This document shows positions 19,109 through 27,766 of a stretch of 32,494 nucleotides of DNA, piece by piece. Position 1 is the first letter of the stretch. Each line of letters starts with the position of its first letter. The translations under genes were made by a program, and so were the position numbers. Under the pieces are notes generated by a model. The model had not been told where the DNA came from and did no database searches. It was given only the letters and a program-made list of their open reading frames with translations. Origin of the DNA: Clostridia bacterium (GTDB lineage Bacteria > Bacillota > Clostridia > Oscillospirales > Acutalibacteraceae); contig JAFRQQ010000011.1 in the NCBI GenBank assembly GCA_017428525.1, forward strand, positions 1-32,494. The letters are read 5' to 3'.

Positions 19109-19137
19109 ATTTTATATGAAATCCGCCGTGTTGACAA
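19109..19137 (-). promoter_or_regulatory. Promoter of the membrane protein / GNAT::oxidoreductase operon
   Basis: On the minus strand TTGTCA and TAAAAT are separated by 17 bases, about 50 bases before the TTG start codon. The -35 overlaps a plus-strand TTGACA at 19131-19136. Confidence 0.65.
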
Positions 19138-19148
19138 GATGGATTTCA
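19117..19148. promoter_or_regulatory. Inverted repeat around overlapping -35 boxes (possible operator)
   Basis: TGAAATCC (19117-19124) and GGATTTCA (19141-19148) are perfect inverted halves with a 16-base centre that contains the overlapping -35 boxes. The half-site spacing of about 24 bases centre to centre suits a dimeric repressor binding two turns apart. No regulator gene is adjacent. Confidence 0.45.
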
Positions 19149-19166
19149 AATTTTTTTATTTTCCTA

Positions 19167-19195
19167 TGGTCAAACGCGCAAATCTGTGATAAAAT
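19167..19195 (+). promoter_or_regulatory. Promoter of the MBL-fold / acyl-AMP ligase operon
   Basis: TGGTCA (19167-19172) and TAAAAT (19190-19195) have a 17-base spacer, 32 bases before the start codon. A second plus-strand candidate is TTGACA (19131) with TTTTAT (19154), also 17 bases apart. Confidence 0.6.
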
Positions 19196-19226
19196 AGATA
19201 AGATTTTTGAACTGACGGAGAGGCCA

Positions 19227-20237
19227 ATGAAGAAACAGCGCGCAAAAAAAATAGCGACCTGGATCATCGTCCCGCTGATGGCGGCGATCTTTGTGTTTGA
19301 TATCTTCACCGTGGCGCTCGGCAACCGCTATGCCCGCCGCGTTGCGGTGACGCCCGAAGCGAGCACGCCGAAGGCGAGCGACGACCGGATCCATTTTCTC
19401 AACACTGCGAATTCCGACTGCATCCTGCTTGAAAGCAACGGCCGGTTCGCGCTGATCGACGCGGGCGAGGGCGACCATAACCCCCGCCGCAAGACGGCCT
19501 ATCAGGGCTATGAGCAGCGCGTCACGGATTATATCAAGCAGACCTGCGTCGCGCCGGACGGCAAGATCCGGCTGGAGTTTGTGCTCGGCACGCACCTGCA
19601 CTATGACCACATCGGCTGTTTCCACGCGATTTTGACCGATCCGCAGATCGAGATCGGCAGGGCGTATTTCAAGCCCTTCAACGCCGAGGTGATGCATGAG
19701 TACGAGATCGAGGACTGGAAGCTGCGCGAGCTCTACGATCAGATTCTCGCGGATCTCGCGGCAAAGTCGATCCCGCTCGAGCAGACGCTCCCCGACGCAC
19801 CGGTCGCCTTCGGCGATTTCACGCTGCAGTATTTCAACACCGTGACGCCCGATGAATTAAACGGGCAGGGGGAGAACGCCTCGAGCGTCGGCACGCTTGT
19901 GAAAAAAGGCGCGCGCTCGGCCTTCCTCGCGGCGGATTTCACGCATTCCTGCGGGCTCGATCAGCTCTACGGGCCGCAGATCGGGCAGGTCGACCTGCTC
20001 AAGGCCGGGCACCACGGCTATTTCGGCTCGTCCTCCATTGCGTTTCTCAAAGCGCTGCAGCCGAAACTGATCATCGTGCCGAATCATCAGGGGAAGGTGT
20101 ACCCCAACGTCAAATGGAACTACACCTTTGCGGCAAAAGCGCCGTATTTCGGGACCTATGATTACAACGGCATCATCGCATCCTTTACCGATGCGGGGGA
20201 GATCGTGCTCACGCATGATCTGCATGCAGCGTCATGA
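19227..20237 (+). CDS. Membrane-anchored metallo-beta-lactamase-fold protein, ComEC-like hydrolase domain
   Basis: The 336-residue protein has a single N-terminal anchor (TWIIVPLMAAIFVFDIFTVA, residues 11-30) and then an extracellular-facing MBL domain. The metal motif is GTHLHYDHIGC (H123, H125, D127, H128), preceded by the strand RFALIDAGEGD. Later ligand regions are FLAADFTH and LKAGHHGYFGSSS. The layout resembles the detached C-terminal MBL domain of the competence protein ComEC, whose free-standing relatives are common in Firmicutes; a nuclease or phosphodiesterase role is possible but unproven. GGAG precedes the ATG at 19227. Its last codon overlaps the next gene as ATGA. Confidence 0.85.
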   Translation: MKKQRAKKIATWIIVPLMAAIFVFDIFTVALGNRYARRVAVTPEASTPKASDDRIHFLNTANSDCILLESNGRFALIDAGEGDHNPRRKTAYQGYEQRVTDYIKQTCVAPDGKIRLEFVLGTHLHYDHIGCFHAILTDPQIEIGRAYFKPFNAEVMHEYEIEDWKLRELYDQILADLAAKSIPLEQTLPDAPVAFGDFTLQYFNTVTPDELNGQGENASSVGTLVKKGARSAFLAADFTHSCGLDQLYGPQIGQVDLLKAGHHGYFGSSSIAFLKALQPKLIIVPNHQGKVYPNVKWNYTFAAKAPYFGTYDYNGIIASFTDAGEIVLTHDLHAAS

Positions 20238-21784
20238 AGCAGACCTGTTACGCATACATGCGCGCGGCCTTTGCCGCCCTGCCGGACGGCCCGGCGGCCA
20301 CGCAATCAGAGCGCACGCTCTCACGCGCGGCGTTTTTGAGGGAAGTCGACGCGCTGGCGGGGTATCTCTCGAGTCGCGGCGTTGCGGCGGGCACGGTCGT
20401 CGCTGTGCTCCTGCCCACGCAGATCGAAGCGTTCACCGCGTTCTATGCGATCAACCGGCTGGGCGCTGTGGCGGATTTTGTGCATCCGCTGGCCGCGCCC
20501 TGCGACGTGGCCGCCGCGCTTGCGATTCCGGAAACGAAGGCGGTGATTGCCGCCGATTCGCCGGATTCACAGCTGATTGAACGAATCCGCGCAAGCGGTT
20601 TGCCGTGCATACTTTGCGGCGCTGCAGATGCGCCGCTGCCGGCAGGCGCGGTTTCCTATGAAGAATGCCTTTGTGCCGGGCGCGCAACACACGCACCTGT
20701 TGCCGACGACCCGGATGCCCCGGCGGCGCTCCTGCACGGCGGCGGCACAACGGGCGAGAGCCGCTCTGTGCTGCTCTCAAGCGCCAATCTCAACGCGATC
20801 GCGCAGAAGCTGGAAGGCTTTGACCAGCCGACGCGCGTATCCGGCGAAGCGGCGCTCACGCTCCTGCCGCTGTTTCACGCCTTCGGTCTGGCCGTGGCGC
20901 TGCATTATCCGCTCACGCACGGCTACCGGTGCGTGGCGCTGCCGCGCTTTTCCGGCGAAGCGGCGGCCGCGCTGCTGCGGCAGTACCGCCCGGCGTTTTT
21001 GGTCGGCGTGCCGGAGCTGTTTCGCAAGCTGACCGATGCCCCGCAGTTTGCGGGCGATCATCTGCGGGCGCTGCGGCTGGTATTCAGCGGCGGCGATACG
21101 CTGCCCGCGACGCTGGCCGACGCCTTTGACTGCACCGTGCGCGCGCACGGCGGCAACGCGCGGCTGCAATGCGGCTACGGGCTGACCGAGGTCAGCTCGG
21201 TCTGCTCGGTCAATGCCGGTCACGATGCGCAGCCGCAGTCGGTCGGCCGTCCGCTGCCGGGAATCACGATTGAAATCCGCGACGAACAGCAGCGGCTGCT
21301 GCCCCCGGGCGCGGTCGGCGAAATCGTCATCGGCGGCGACACCGTGATGCTCGGCTATTATCAGGGCGATTTGTCCGCACGCGATTGCGGCGTTGTGCGC
21401 GACGCCGACGGCCGCCGTCTGATTTACAGCGGCGATCTGGGTTATCTCGACGCCGACGGCTATTTATATTTCTCCGGCCGGAAAAAGCGCGTGATCCTGC
21501 AGTCCGGCTACACGGTGTTTCCCGCAGAAATTGAAGCCGCGGCGCTGCAGCTGCCCTTCGTTGCGGAGGCCTGCGCCGTGGAAGGCAGGCAGGAAGGGCG
21601 CGCGTGCATTCGCCTGTTTGTCACGCTCCGCACCCCGACCCCGCAGGCGGAAGCGAAAATTCTCGCACACTGTCAGGCATGTCTTGCGCGCTACGCGCAG
21701 CCGCGCGCGGTGGAGATCCTCTCTGCCATGCCGCGCACATCTTTGGGCAAAATCGACTACAGACAATTATCGGATCGCAGCTGA
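20234..21784 (+). CDS. AMP-binding acyl-CoA synthetase / acyl-AMP ligase
   Basis: This 516-residue ANL-superfamily enzyme activates a carboxylate with ATP and passes the acyl group to CoA or a carrier. The phosphate loop is [15 protein letters not shown] (about 168-182); the standard P-K-G after TTG is replaced by S-R-S. The adenine and ribose motifs are [12 protein letters not shown] and [22 protein letters not shown]. The hinge is followed by the C-terminal domain with the catalytic lysine K506 in [10 protein letters not shown]. Substrate is not predictable. It starts within the last codon of the MBL gene (four-base overlap) and is followed by a cyclophilin gene. No carrier protein or acyl-CoA dehydrogenase is nearby. 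Confidence 0.88.
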   Translation: MKQTCYAYMRAAFAALPDGPAATQSERTLSRAAFLREVDALAGYLSSRGVAAGTVVAVLLPTQIEAFTAFYAINRLGAVADFVHPLAAPCDVAAALAIPETKAVIAADSPDSQLIERIRASGLPCILCGAADAPLPAGAVSYEECLCAGRATHAPVADDPDAPAALLHGGGTTGESRSVLLSSANLNAIAQKLEGFDQPTRVSGEAALTLLPLFHAFGLAVALHYPLTHGYRCVALPRFSGEAAAALLRQYRPAFLVGVPELFRKLTDAPQFAGDHLRALRLVFSGGDTLPATLADAFDCTVRAHGGNARLQCGYGLTEVSSVCSVNAGHDAQPQSVGRPLPGITIEIRDEQQRLLPPGAVGEIVIGGDTVMLGYYQGDLSARDCGVVRDADGRRLIYSGDLGYLDADGYLYFSGRKKRVILQSGYTVFPAEIEAAALQLPFVAEACAVEGRQEGRACIRLFVTLRTPTPQAEAKILAHCQACLARYAQPRAVEILSAMPRTSLGKIDYRQLSDRS

Positions 21785-21809
21785 TCCGCAAGCAGAAAGG
21801 AATACAGTC

Positions 21810-22409
21810 ATGAGCAAGCAGACCAGAACGCCCGCGGCGGGCGATACCGTCGCGACGATGAAAACCACCCTTGGCGATATCCGCATTCTGCTCTTTCCCG
21901 AGGCCGCGCCGAAGGCCGTGGAGAATTTCACGACCCACGCGAAAAACGGCTACTACAACGGCATCATCTTTCACCGCGTGATCCCGGATTTCATGATTCA
22001 GGGCGGCGACCCGACCGGCACCGGCCGCGGCGGCGAGAGCATCTGGGGCCGCAGCTTTGCCGATGAATTCGACCCGGATTTCCACAATATCCGCGGCGCG
22101 CTTTCCATGGCGAACGCCGGCCCGGGCACGAACGGCAGCCAGTTCTTCATTGTGCAGGCCGCGACGGCGGATCCCGGGCTGATCGTCCAGATGGAGCAGC
22201 TGAGCGACCGTGGTTTCCCGCCGGAGAGCGTGGAAGATTACAAAGCGCGCGGCGGCACGCCCTGGCTTGATTTCAAGCACACGGTCTTCGGCCAGGTCGT
22301 TGACGGCATGGACGTCGTGGACGCCATCGCGACGGTGAAAACCGGCTTCGGTGACAAACCGCTTGAGGACGTTGCGATCCTCGGCATTGACGTTGAAACA
22401 ATCGGATAA
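21810..22409 (+). CDS. Cyclophilin-type peptidyl-prolyl cis-trans isomerase
   Basis: The 199-residue single-domain cyclophilin speeds cis-trans isomerisation of Xaa-Pro bonds during folding. It contains the signature [20 protein letters not shown] with the catalytic arginine, then the substrate-pocket segments [18 protein letters not shown] and [18 protein letters not shown]. An insert at about residues 127-150 is longer than in E. coli PpiB, as is common in clostridial homologues. There is no signal peptide, so it is cytosolic. AAAGGA lies eight bases before the ATG at 21810, which is 25 bases past the ligase gene. Confidence 0.95.
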   Translation: MSKQTRTPAAGDTVATMKTTLGDIRILLFPEAAPKAVENFTTHAKNGYYNGIIFHRVIPDFMIQGGDPTGTGRGGESIWGRSFADEFDPDFHNIRGALSMANAGPGTNGSQFFIVQAATADPGLIVQMEQLSDRGFPPESVEDYKARGGTPWLDFKHTVFGQVVDGMDVVDAIATVKTGFGDKPLEDVAILGIDVETIG

Positions 22410-22411
22410 CA

Positions 22412-22447
22412 CAAAAAAAGCAGGCCTGCGATTCAAGCAGACCTGCT
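22412..22447 (-). terminator. Terminator of the asd-dapA-dapB-ACT operon
   Basis: On the minus strand AGCAGG-T-CTGC pairs with GCAG-G-CCTGCT and is followed by TTTTTTT. It lies 16 bases beyond the ACT gene stop. On the plus strand the hairpin also follows the cyclophilin gene by ten bases, but without a good T-run. Confidence 0.8.
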
Positions 22448-22462
22448 GATTCTTTGATTCCG

Positions 22463-22927
22463 TTATTCCGCGAATGCGGCGTTGATCGCGTCGATCACAT
22501 TCTGCACATCCTGGCTGAATACGAGCAGCGCGATTTCGATCTCGGAGGTCGTCACCATGCGCACGTCCGCGCCGACGTCGGCCGCCGCCTGAAATACCTT
22601 TGCGGAAACGCCCGGCGTGCCGCGCATGGCCTCGCCGCTGACGGTCAGCTTGCAGTTGCCGTTGCTCACGTTGATCTTGGCTTTCGGGTCGCGCGCGCGA
22701 ATCTCCGACGCGATGGCGAGCACCGGACTGAAATCGCTGTCGCTGACCGTGAAGGAAAAGCCCGCGCCCGTGCCGCTTGACGGCGTCTGGGAAATCATAT
22801 CCACGTCGATGCCTTTCTCCGCGATCATGCGAAAGATCGCTGCCATATGGCCGATATCGGCCGTGATGTCGGAAATGGAAAAGAGCGTGACGTCTTCGGT
22901 CACATAGATCTGATCAATCAGCTTCAT
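22463..22927 (-). CDS. Stand-alone double ACT-domain protein, aspartokinase regulatory-domain-like
   Basis: The 154-residue protein consists of two ACT folds and no catalytic domain. The first is ITADIGHMAAIFRMIAEKGIDVDMISQ (about 20-47). The second runs from about residue 85 with KLTVSGEAMRGTPGVSAKVFQAAADVGADVRMVTTSEIEIALLV. The order and motifs closely resemble the C-terminal regulatory half of lysine-sensitive aspartokinases. It is the last gene of the asd-dapA-dapB operon, 30 bases after dapB with a strong AAAGGAGG, which suggests it senses lysine, threonine or a related amino acid. Whether it binds an aspartokinase encoded elsewhere is unknown. Confidence 0.8.
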   Translation of the reverse strand: MKLIDQIYVTEDVTLFSISDITADIGHMAAIFRMIAEKGIDVDMISQTPSSGTGAGFSFTVSDSDFSPVLAIASEIRARDPKAKINVSNGNCKLTVSGEAMRGTPGVSAKVFQAAADVGADVRMVTTSEIEIALLVFSQDVQNVIDAINAAFAE

Positions 22928-22957
22928 GGGGCGCCTCCTTTAAGTCAATCAGTTTTT

Positions 22958-23725
22958 TTAATCCGCGAGCAGGTCGTTCATGCTGTAGCTGCCCGGCGCG
23001 CGGCCGACCAGATACTTCGCCGCGTTGACAGCGCCGGTGGCAAACAGCGCCTTGCTGCGCGCGCTGTGGGAAATGCGGATCACCTCGTCGTTGCCGGCAA
23101 AGATGATCTCGTGCTCGCCCGTGATCGTGCCGCCGCGCACGGCGTGCATGCCGATTTCGGCCTTCCGGCGCTTTTCGCGCCGGTCATGGCGGTCGTAAGC
23201 GTACTCGCGCGGCGCGTCGAGCGCTGCGTTGATCCGCTCGGCGAGCATCAGCGCGGTGCCGCTCGGGGCATCCACCTTCTGATTGTGGTGCATCTCAATG
23301 ATCTCAATGTCAAAGCTGTTGCCGAGCACCCTGGCCGCCTTTTCGGCCAGTACGCCGATCAGATTCACTCCCAGCGACATATTCGCGCTGAAAAAGACGG
23401 GGATCTTTGCGGCCGCCTGCCGGAGCAGCGCCTGCTGCGCTTCGTTCAGGCCGGTGGTGCAGATGACGGCGGGCAGCTGATGCGCCGCCGCGAATTCCAT
23501 CAGACCGCCCAGCGCCGACGGATTGGAAAAGTCAACGATCACGTCGAGCTTTTCGATCCGGTCGGGTGTGAGCAGCGCGGGGGAGGCGACAACGGGATAG
23601 GGGAGATCGCCCTGCGGCGCGAGATCCACGCCGGCGATGATTTCAATTGCGGGGTCCTCGGCCACGGCGGCGGTGACGGCTTTGCCCATCTTGCCGCAGC
23701 AGCCGCAAAGCAGCATGCCTATCAT
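22958..23725 (-). CDS. dapB: 4-hydroxy-tetrahydrodipicolinate reductase
   Basis: The 255-residue enzyme reduces the DapA product with NAD(P)H to tetrahydrodipicolinate in the lysine/diaminopimelate pathway. The nucleotide loop is LLCGCCGKMGKAV (about 5-17). The hallmark substrate motif is IIEMHHNQKVDAPSGTA (H146, H147, K150), and VICTTGL and FFSANMSLGVN are also conserved. Length is typical. The arginine-rich loop HDRREKRRKAEIGMHAVRGG matches the family insert. It lies 28 bases after dapA and 30 before the ACT gene. Confidence 0.97.
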   Translation of the reverse strand: MIGMLLCGCCGKMGKAVTAAVAEDPAIEIIAGVDLAPQGDLPYPVVASPALLTPDRIEKLDVIVDFSNPSALGGLMEFAAAHQLPAVICTTGLNEAQQALLRQAAAKIPVFFSANMSLGVNLIGVLAEKAARVLGNSFDIEIIEMHHNQKVDAPSGTALMLAERINAALDAPREYAYDRHDRREKRRKAEIGMHAVRGGTITGEHEIIFAGNDEVIRISHSARSKALFATGAVNAAKYLVGRAPGSYSMNDLLAD

Positions 23726-23753
23726 TTTATACTTCTCCGATCGGTTGTGACGT

Positions 23754-24641
23754 TCAGATCAGGCCGTGGCGGGCGAGCGCCGCTTTCAGCGTTTCACGCG
23801 CGTCATCCGTCATTTTGTAAAGCGGCAGACGGCATTCGCCGACGTCCATGCCCATGAGGTTCATCGCTTCCTTGACCGCGATGGGATTCACGTCCAGGAA
23901 CAGCGCCTTGCACAGGTCGAGGTATTCCAGCTGCAGGTCGCGGCTGCCGATATAATCGCCCTCGAGATACTTGGCGGCGATGTCGTGCGCGATCTTCGGC
24001 GCGACGTTGGAAAGCACGGAGATGACGCCCTTCGCGCCCAGGGACATGAAGGAGGTGATCTCGTCGTCGTTGCCGGAATACACGTCCAGCGCGTCGCCGC
24101 AAAGCGCGCGCGTCTGCGCGAGCGCGGCCACGTCGCCGTTGGCCTCCTTGGTGGCCACGATGCGCGGATGGCGGCTGATTTCATAGTAGGTCTCGGGCTT
24201 GATGTTCACGCCGGTGCGGGAGGGGACGTTGTAGAGAATGATCGGCGCGCTCACGCGGTCGGCAATGTAGTTGTAATGCTGCACCAGACCGCGCTGGGAG
24301 GTTTTGTTATAGTACGGCGTTACGGACAGCAGCGCGTCCACGCCGGCCTTTTCGCATTCGTTCGAGAGCTGCACGGCATATTCCGTGTCGTTGCTGCCGG
24401 TGCCCGCGATCACGGGGATCCGGTGGTTGACGACCTCGACCGTGAAGCGCACGGTTTCGATATGCTCGTCGTTGCTCAGCGTCGCGCCCTCGCCGGTGGT
24501 GCCGCAGATCACGACCGCGTCGGTCTTGTTGGCGATCTGATCCTCCAGAATTTCGGCGAGCTTGTCGAAATTCACCTTCAGGTCCGGGGTGAACGGGGTC
24601 ACGATCGCAACGCCGGCGCCGGTAAAGACTGTTTGTTTCAT
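23754..24641 (-). CDS. dapA: 4-hydroxy-tetrahydrodipicolinate synthase
   Basis: The 295-residue TIM-barrel aldolase condenses pyruvate with aspartate semialdehyde. The Schiff-base lysine is K165 in RIVATKEANGD, the catalytic triad is T49 (CGTTGEGATL), Y137 (ILYNVPSRTG) and Y111 (TPYYNK), and R142 binds the semialdehyde carboxylate. These align with E. coli T44/T45, Y107, Y133, R138 and K161 with a constant offset of four. AGGGAG precedes the ATG. It is the second gene of the operon, 33 bases after asd. Confidence 0.98.
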   Translation of the reverse strand: MKQTVFTGAGVAIVTPFTPDLKVNFDKLAEILEDQIANKTDAVVICGTTGEGATLSNDEHIETVRFTVEVVNHRIPVIAGTGSNDTEYAVQLSNECEKAGVDALLSVTPYYNKTSQRGLVQHYNYIADRVSAPIILYNVPSRTGVNIKPETYYEISRHPRIVATKEANGDVAALAQTRALCGDALDVYSGNDDEITSFMSLGAKGVISVLSNVAPKIAHDIAAKYLEGDYIGSRDLQLEYLDLCKALFLDVNPIAVKEAMNLMGMDVGECRLPLYKMTDDARETLKAALARHGLI

Positions 24642-24674
24642 GAAAGAGGACTCCCTTCGTGAAGTAGCAATGAG

Positions 24675-25769
24675 TTAAGCCTTCGGTTCGATATAGCCCT
24701 GCGCGCACAGCTGCTCGGCCATGAGCACAGCGCCGCCCGCTGCGCCGCGCAGCGTGTTGTGGGACAGGCAGACGAATTTGTAATCATACTGGCTGTCGGG
24801 ACGCAGACGGCCCACGGAGATCGCCATGCCGCCTTCGAGATTGCGCTGCAGGCGGGTCTGTGGCAGATTGTCTTCCTCAAAATAGTTGAGGAACTGCTTG
24901 GGCGCGCTGGGCAGCTCCGCTTCCTGCGGGAACGCCTTGTATTCGCGCCAGATCTTTTTGATTTCGTCGATGGACGGTTTGTTTGCGAAGCGGACGAACA
25001 CGGCTGCCATGTGGCCGTCGGAGGCGGGCACGCGCAGGCACTGCGCCGTGAAGTTCGGGCTCGTGGCGGGCACGATGACGTCGCCCTCGATCTGCCCCCA
25101 GATCTTCAGCGGCTCGATTTCGGATTTCTCTTCCTCGCCGCCGATGAAGGGGATCACGTTGTCGATCATTTCGGGCCAGGTCTCGAAGGTCTTGCCCGCG
25201 CCGGAAATCGCCTGATAGGTGCAGACCAGAACGTCGGTCACTTTGTAGCCCGCGCGATCGAGCGGGAAGAGGGCCGGCACATAGCTCTGCAGCGAGCAGT
25301 TGGATTTGACGGCGATGAAGCCGCGCTGCGTGCCCAGACGCTTCTTCTGCGCCGGGATGATCTTCGCGTGGTCGGTGTTCAGCTCCGGCACGATCATCGG
25401 CACGTCCGGGGTGTGACGGTTCGCGCTGTTGTTGGAGATGACCGGGCATTCCGCCTTGGCATAGGCCTCCTCGAGCGCTTTGATCTCATCCTTCTTCATA
25501 TCGACCGCGCAGAAGACGAAATCCACCATGGCGGCGATTTTGTCGATATCCGCGGCGGCGTCCTGCACGGTGATGTCCGCGATGTTCGCAGGGATCTCCT
25601 GCTGCATGCACCATTTTTTGCCCACGGCGTCTTTATAGGCCTTGCCTGCGGAGCGGGGGCTTGCCGCGAGCGTGACGACCTCAAACCAGGGGTGATCGGC
25701 CAGGAGCGTAATGAAGCGCTGCCCCACCATGCCGGTGGCGCCGACGATGCCGACTTTGTATTTTTTCAT
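24675..25769 (-). CDS. asd: Aspartate-semialdehyde dehydrogenase (archaeal/fungal-type)
   Basis: The 364-residue enzyme reduces aspartyl phosphate to aspartate semialdehyde with NADPH. The nucleotide loop is KVGIVGATGMVGQRF. The active-site cysteine is C158 in AVKSNCSLQSY, and the general base is H253 in SDGHMAAV; SNNSANRH and ISGAGKTFETW complete the active site. The longer length, SNCSLQSY wording and C-terminal PQTRLQRN segment match the archaeal/fungal-like subclass rather than the E. coli or Bacillus type. It is first in the operon with dapA, dapB and the ACT gene. AGAGG lies upstream of the ATG, and a good promoter is seen 60-90 bases away. Confidence 0.97.
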   Translation of the reverse strand: MKKYKVGIVGATGMVGQRFITLLADHPWFEVVTLAASPRSAGKAYKDAVGKKWCMQQEIPANIADITVQDAAADIDKIAAMVDFVFCAVDMKKDEIKALEEAYAKAECPVISNNSANRHTPDVPMIVPELNTDHAKIIPAQKKRLGTQRGFIAVKSNCSLQSYVPALFPLDRAGYKVTDVLVCTYQAISGAGKTFETWPEMIDNVIPFIGGEEEKSEIEPLKIWGQIEGDVIVPATSPNFTAQCLRVPASDGHMAAVFVRFANKPSIDEIKKIWREYKAFPQEAELPSAPKQFLNYFEEDNLPQTRLQRNLEGGMAISVGRLRPDSQYDYKFVCLSHNTLRGAAGGAVLMAEQLCAQGYIEPKA

Positions 25770-25804
25770 CTGAAAAACCTCTTTTCATCCGTTTGAAATT
25801 TGAC

Positions 25805-25833
25805 TTGACAAATCTTCTTTATAATATTATGAT
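25805..25833 (+). promoter_or_regulatory. Promoter of the queA operon
   Basis: A perfect TTGACA (25805-25810) is followed after 17 bases by TATGAT (25828-25833). Transcription would begin near 25840, leaving an A+T-rich leader of about 70 bases before queA. Its -10 box overlaps that of the opposing asd promoter by two bases. Confidence 0.8.
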
Positions 25834-25860
25834 GATAGCACAGATTATGCGAAGTGTCAA
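25832..25860 (-). promoter_or_regulatory. Promoter of the asd-dapA-dapB-ACT operon
   Basis: On the minus strand a perfect TTGACA and TATCAT are separated by 17 bases. The leader to asd is only about 55 bases, too short for a lysine riboswitch. The core promoter interlocks with the plus-strand queA promoter. Confidence 0.8.
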
Positions 25861-25913
25861 ATATTAAATTCACTAATCTTTATTTTTTTTCAAAAATTTT
25901 TTTGAGGGTTTTC

Positions 25914-26939
25914 ATGAAAACGAGTGATTTTTTTTATGACCTGCCGCCGGAGCTGATCGCGCAGACCCCGATCGAGCCGCGTGACAGCAGCCGTCTGCTT
26001 GTGCTCGGGCGCGAGAGCGGCGCGATCGAACACCGCGTCTTCCGCGACATTCCGTCGTATTTCCGCCCCGGCGACTGCCTGATTCTCAACGACACCAGAG
26101 TGCTGCCTGCGCGGCTTTACGGCACGCGCGTGGACACCGGCGCCGTGGTGGAATTCCTCCTGCTCAATCAGAAGAAAGGCGACGTCTGGGAGGTCATCAC
26201 GGGGCCCGGCAAAAAGGCGCGCGTCGGCCACCGCTTCACCTTCGGCGACGGCGCGCTGACCGCGGAAATCCTGGAGGTGCTGCCGGACGGCAACCGCATC
26301 GCGCGTTTCGGCTTTGAGGGCAATTTCTTCGCCGTGCTCGACCGCATCGGTGAGATGCCGCTGCCGCATTACATCACTGCGCAGCTGCAGGATAAAGACC
26401 GCTATCAGACCGTCTATGCAAGAGAGCGGGGGAGTGCCGCCGCGCCGACGGCCGGTCTGCATTTCACGCCCGCGCTGCTCGACGAAATCCGCAATGCCGG
26501 CGTTGAAATCGGCTTTGTGACGCTGCATGTGGGCCTGGGCACCTTCCGCCCCGTCAAGGCGGAAAACATCGAGGAGCACCACATGCACAGCGAGCATTAC
26601 GAGCTGCCGGCGGAAACCGCGGACATCATCAACCGCACCAAAGCGCGTGGCGGGCGGGTGTTTGCCTGCGGCACGACCTGCTGCCGCACGCTCGAATCCG
26701 TCGCCGCCTTCAACGGTGAAATCTGCGCGGACGACGGCTGGACGAGCATTTTCATCTATCCCGGCTACGAATTCAGGTGCATCGACGCGCTGATCACGAA
26801 TTTCCACCTGCCCGAAAGCACGCTGATCATGCTTGTGAGCGCCTTCTGCGGGCTGGACAACACCATGCGCGCCTATGAAACCGCCGTCAAGGAGCGCTAC
26901 CGCTTCTTTTCCTTCGGCGATGCGATGCTGATTCTATAA
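25914..26939 (+). CDS. queA: S-adenosylmethionine:tRNA ribosyltransferase-isomerase
   Basis: The 341-residue enzyme transfers and isomerises the ribose of AdoMet onto preQ1 at tRNA position 34, making epoxyqueuosine. Family hallmarks are the start [20 protein letters not shown], the strand [29 protein letters not shown], and [13 protein letters not shown] with the late [16 protein letters not shown]. Length is standard. The ATG at 25914 is preceded by GAGGG; upstream in-frame sequence is A+T-rich leader, not coding. It opens an operon with the hydrolase and tgt. Confidence 0.97.
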   Translation: MKTSDFFYDLPPELIAQTPIEPRDSSRLLVLGRESGAIEHRVFRDIPSYFRPGDCLILNDTRVLPARLYGTRVDTGAVVEFLLLNQKKGDVWEVITGPGKKARVGHRFTFGDGALTAEILEVLPDGNRIARFGFEGNFFAVLDRIGEMPLPHYITAQLQDKDRYQTVYARERGSAAAPTAGLHFTPALLDEIRNAGVEIGFVTLHVGLGTFRPVKAENIEEHHMHSEHYELPAETADIINRTKARGGRVFACGTTCCRTLESVAAFNGEICADDGWTSIFIYPGYEFRCIDALITNFHLPESTLIMLVSAFCGLDNTMRAYETAVKERYRFFSFGDAMLIL

Positions 26940-26954
26940 AGAAGGAGAATTGTT

Positions 26955-27752
26955 ATGATCGGTCCCGTGATCGGCGATATTGTCGGTTCCGTTTATGAAT
27001 GGAACAACCACAGATCCAAGGACTTCGAGCTGTTGACGGAGAAATGCTTTTTCACCGATGACAGCATCATGACGCTGGCCGTCTGCGACGCGCTGCTCAA
27101 ATGCAGCGATCCGGAAGCCCTGCCGGCGCAGACCGTGAAATCCATGCAGACCATCGGTCGCCCGTATCCGCATTCCGGCTACGGCGGGCGCTTCTGGGGC
27201 TGGATGTATGCCGACAACCCCAAGCCCTATAACAGCTTCGGCAACGGCGCGGCCATGCGCGTGGGCGCGTGCGGCTACGTCGGGCAGACCGAGGACGAGG
27301 TCAAACGGCTGTCTGCGGCCGTTACCGGCGTGACGCACAATCATCCCGAGGGCATCAAGGGCGCGGAAGCGACGGCGATCGCCGTGTTCCTTGCCCGCAC
27401 CGGCATGCCGAAGGAGGCGCTGCGCGAACGGATCACGCGCGACTATTATCCGCTGGATTTCACGATCGACGAGATCCGGCCGACCTACCGCTTCAACGAA
27501 ACCTGTCAGGAAACCGTGCCGCAGGCGCTCGAGGCCTTTTTCGAGGCCGAGGACTTTGAGGATGCGATCCGCACCGCGATTTCCGTCGGCGGCGACAGCG
27601 ACACGCTCGCGGCCATTACCGGCGCCGTGGCGGAGGCGTATTACGGCGTGCCCGCGCGTCTGCGCGCGCAGGCGGCGGCCTACCTCGACCCGCAGCTGGC
27701 GGAGATCCTCGCGGCGTTTGAGCTGCGCTATCCCGCGAAAACGATCGATTGA
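26955..27752 (+). CDS. ADP-ribosylglycohydrolase (DraG/ARH) family protein
   Basis: The 265-residue helical protein contains the dinuclear metal-site motifs of the DraG/ARH family: FFTDDSIMT (33-41), SFGNGAAMR, VTHNHPEGIKGAEA and SVGGDSDTLAAITGAVAEAYYG (near 209-230). It should hydrolyse an N- or O-glycosidic bond to ribose, for example ADP-ribose on a protein or nucleic acid, or a free nucleoside. It lies 15 bases after queA and 14 before tgt with its own GAAGGAGAA ribosome binding site, so it is co-transcribed with queuosine genes. A link to queuosine is inferred only from this position; a role in ADP-ribose turnover would be the default. Confidence 0.92.
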   Translation: MIGPVIGDIVGSVYEWNNHRSKDFELLTEKCFFTDDSIMTLAVCDALLKCSDPEALPAQTVKSMQTIGRPYPHSGYGGRFWGWMYADNPKPYNSFGNGAAMRVGACGYVGQTEDEVKRLSAAVTGVTHNHPEGIKGAEATAIAVFLARTGMPKEALRERITRDYYPLDFTIDEIRPTYRFNETCQETVPQALEAFFEAEDFEDAIRTAISVGGDSDTLAAITGAVAEAYYGVPARLRAQAAAYLDPQLAEILAAFELRYPAKTID

Positions 27753-27766
27753 GCAGGAGCGATTCT

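Noticed and set aside
25770..25860. Possible lysine riboswitch in front of asd
   Set aside because: The leader from the best promoter to asd is only about 55 bases, far shorter than a lysine riboswitch, and no expected paired helices were seen.
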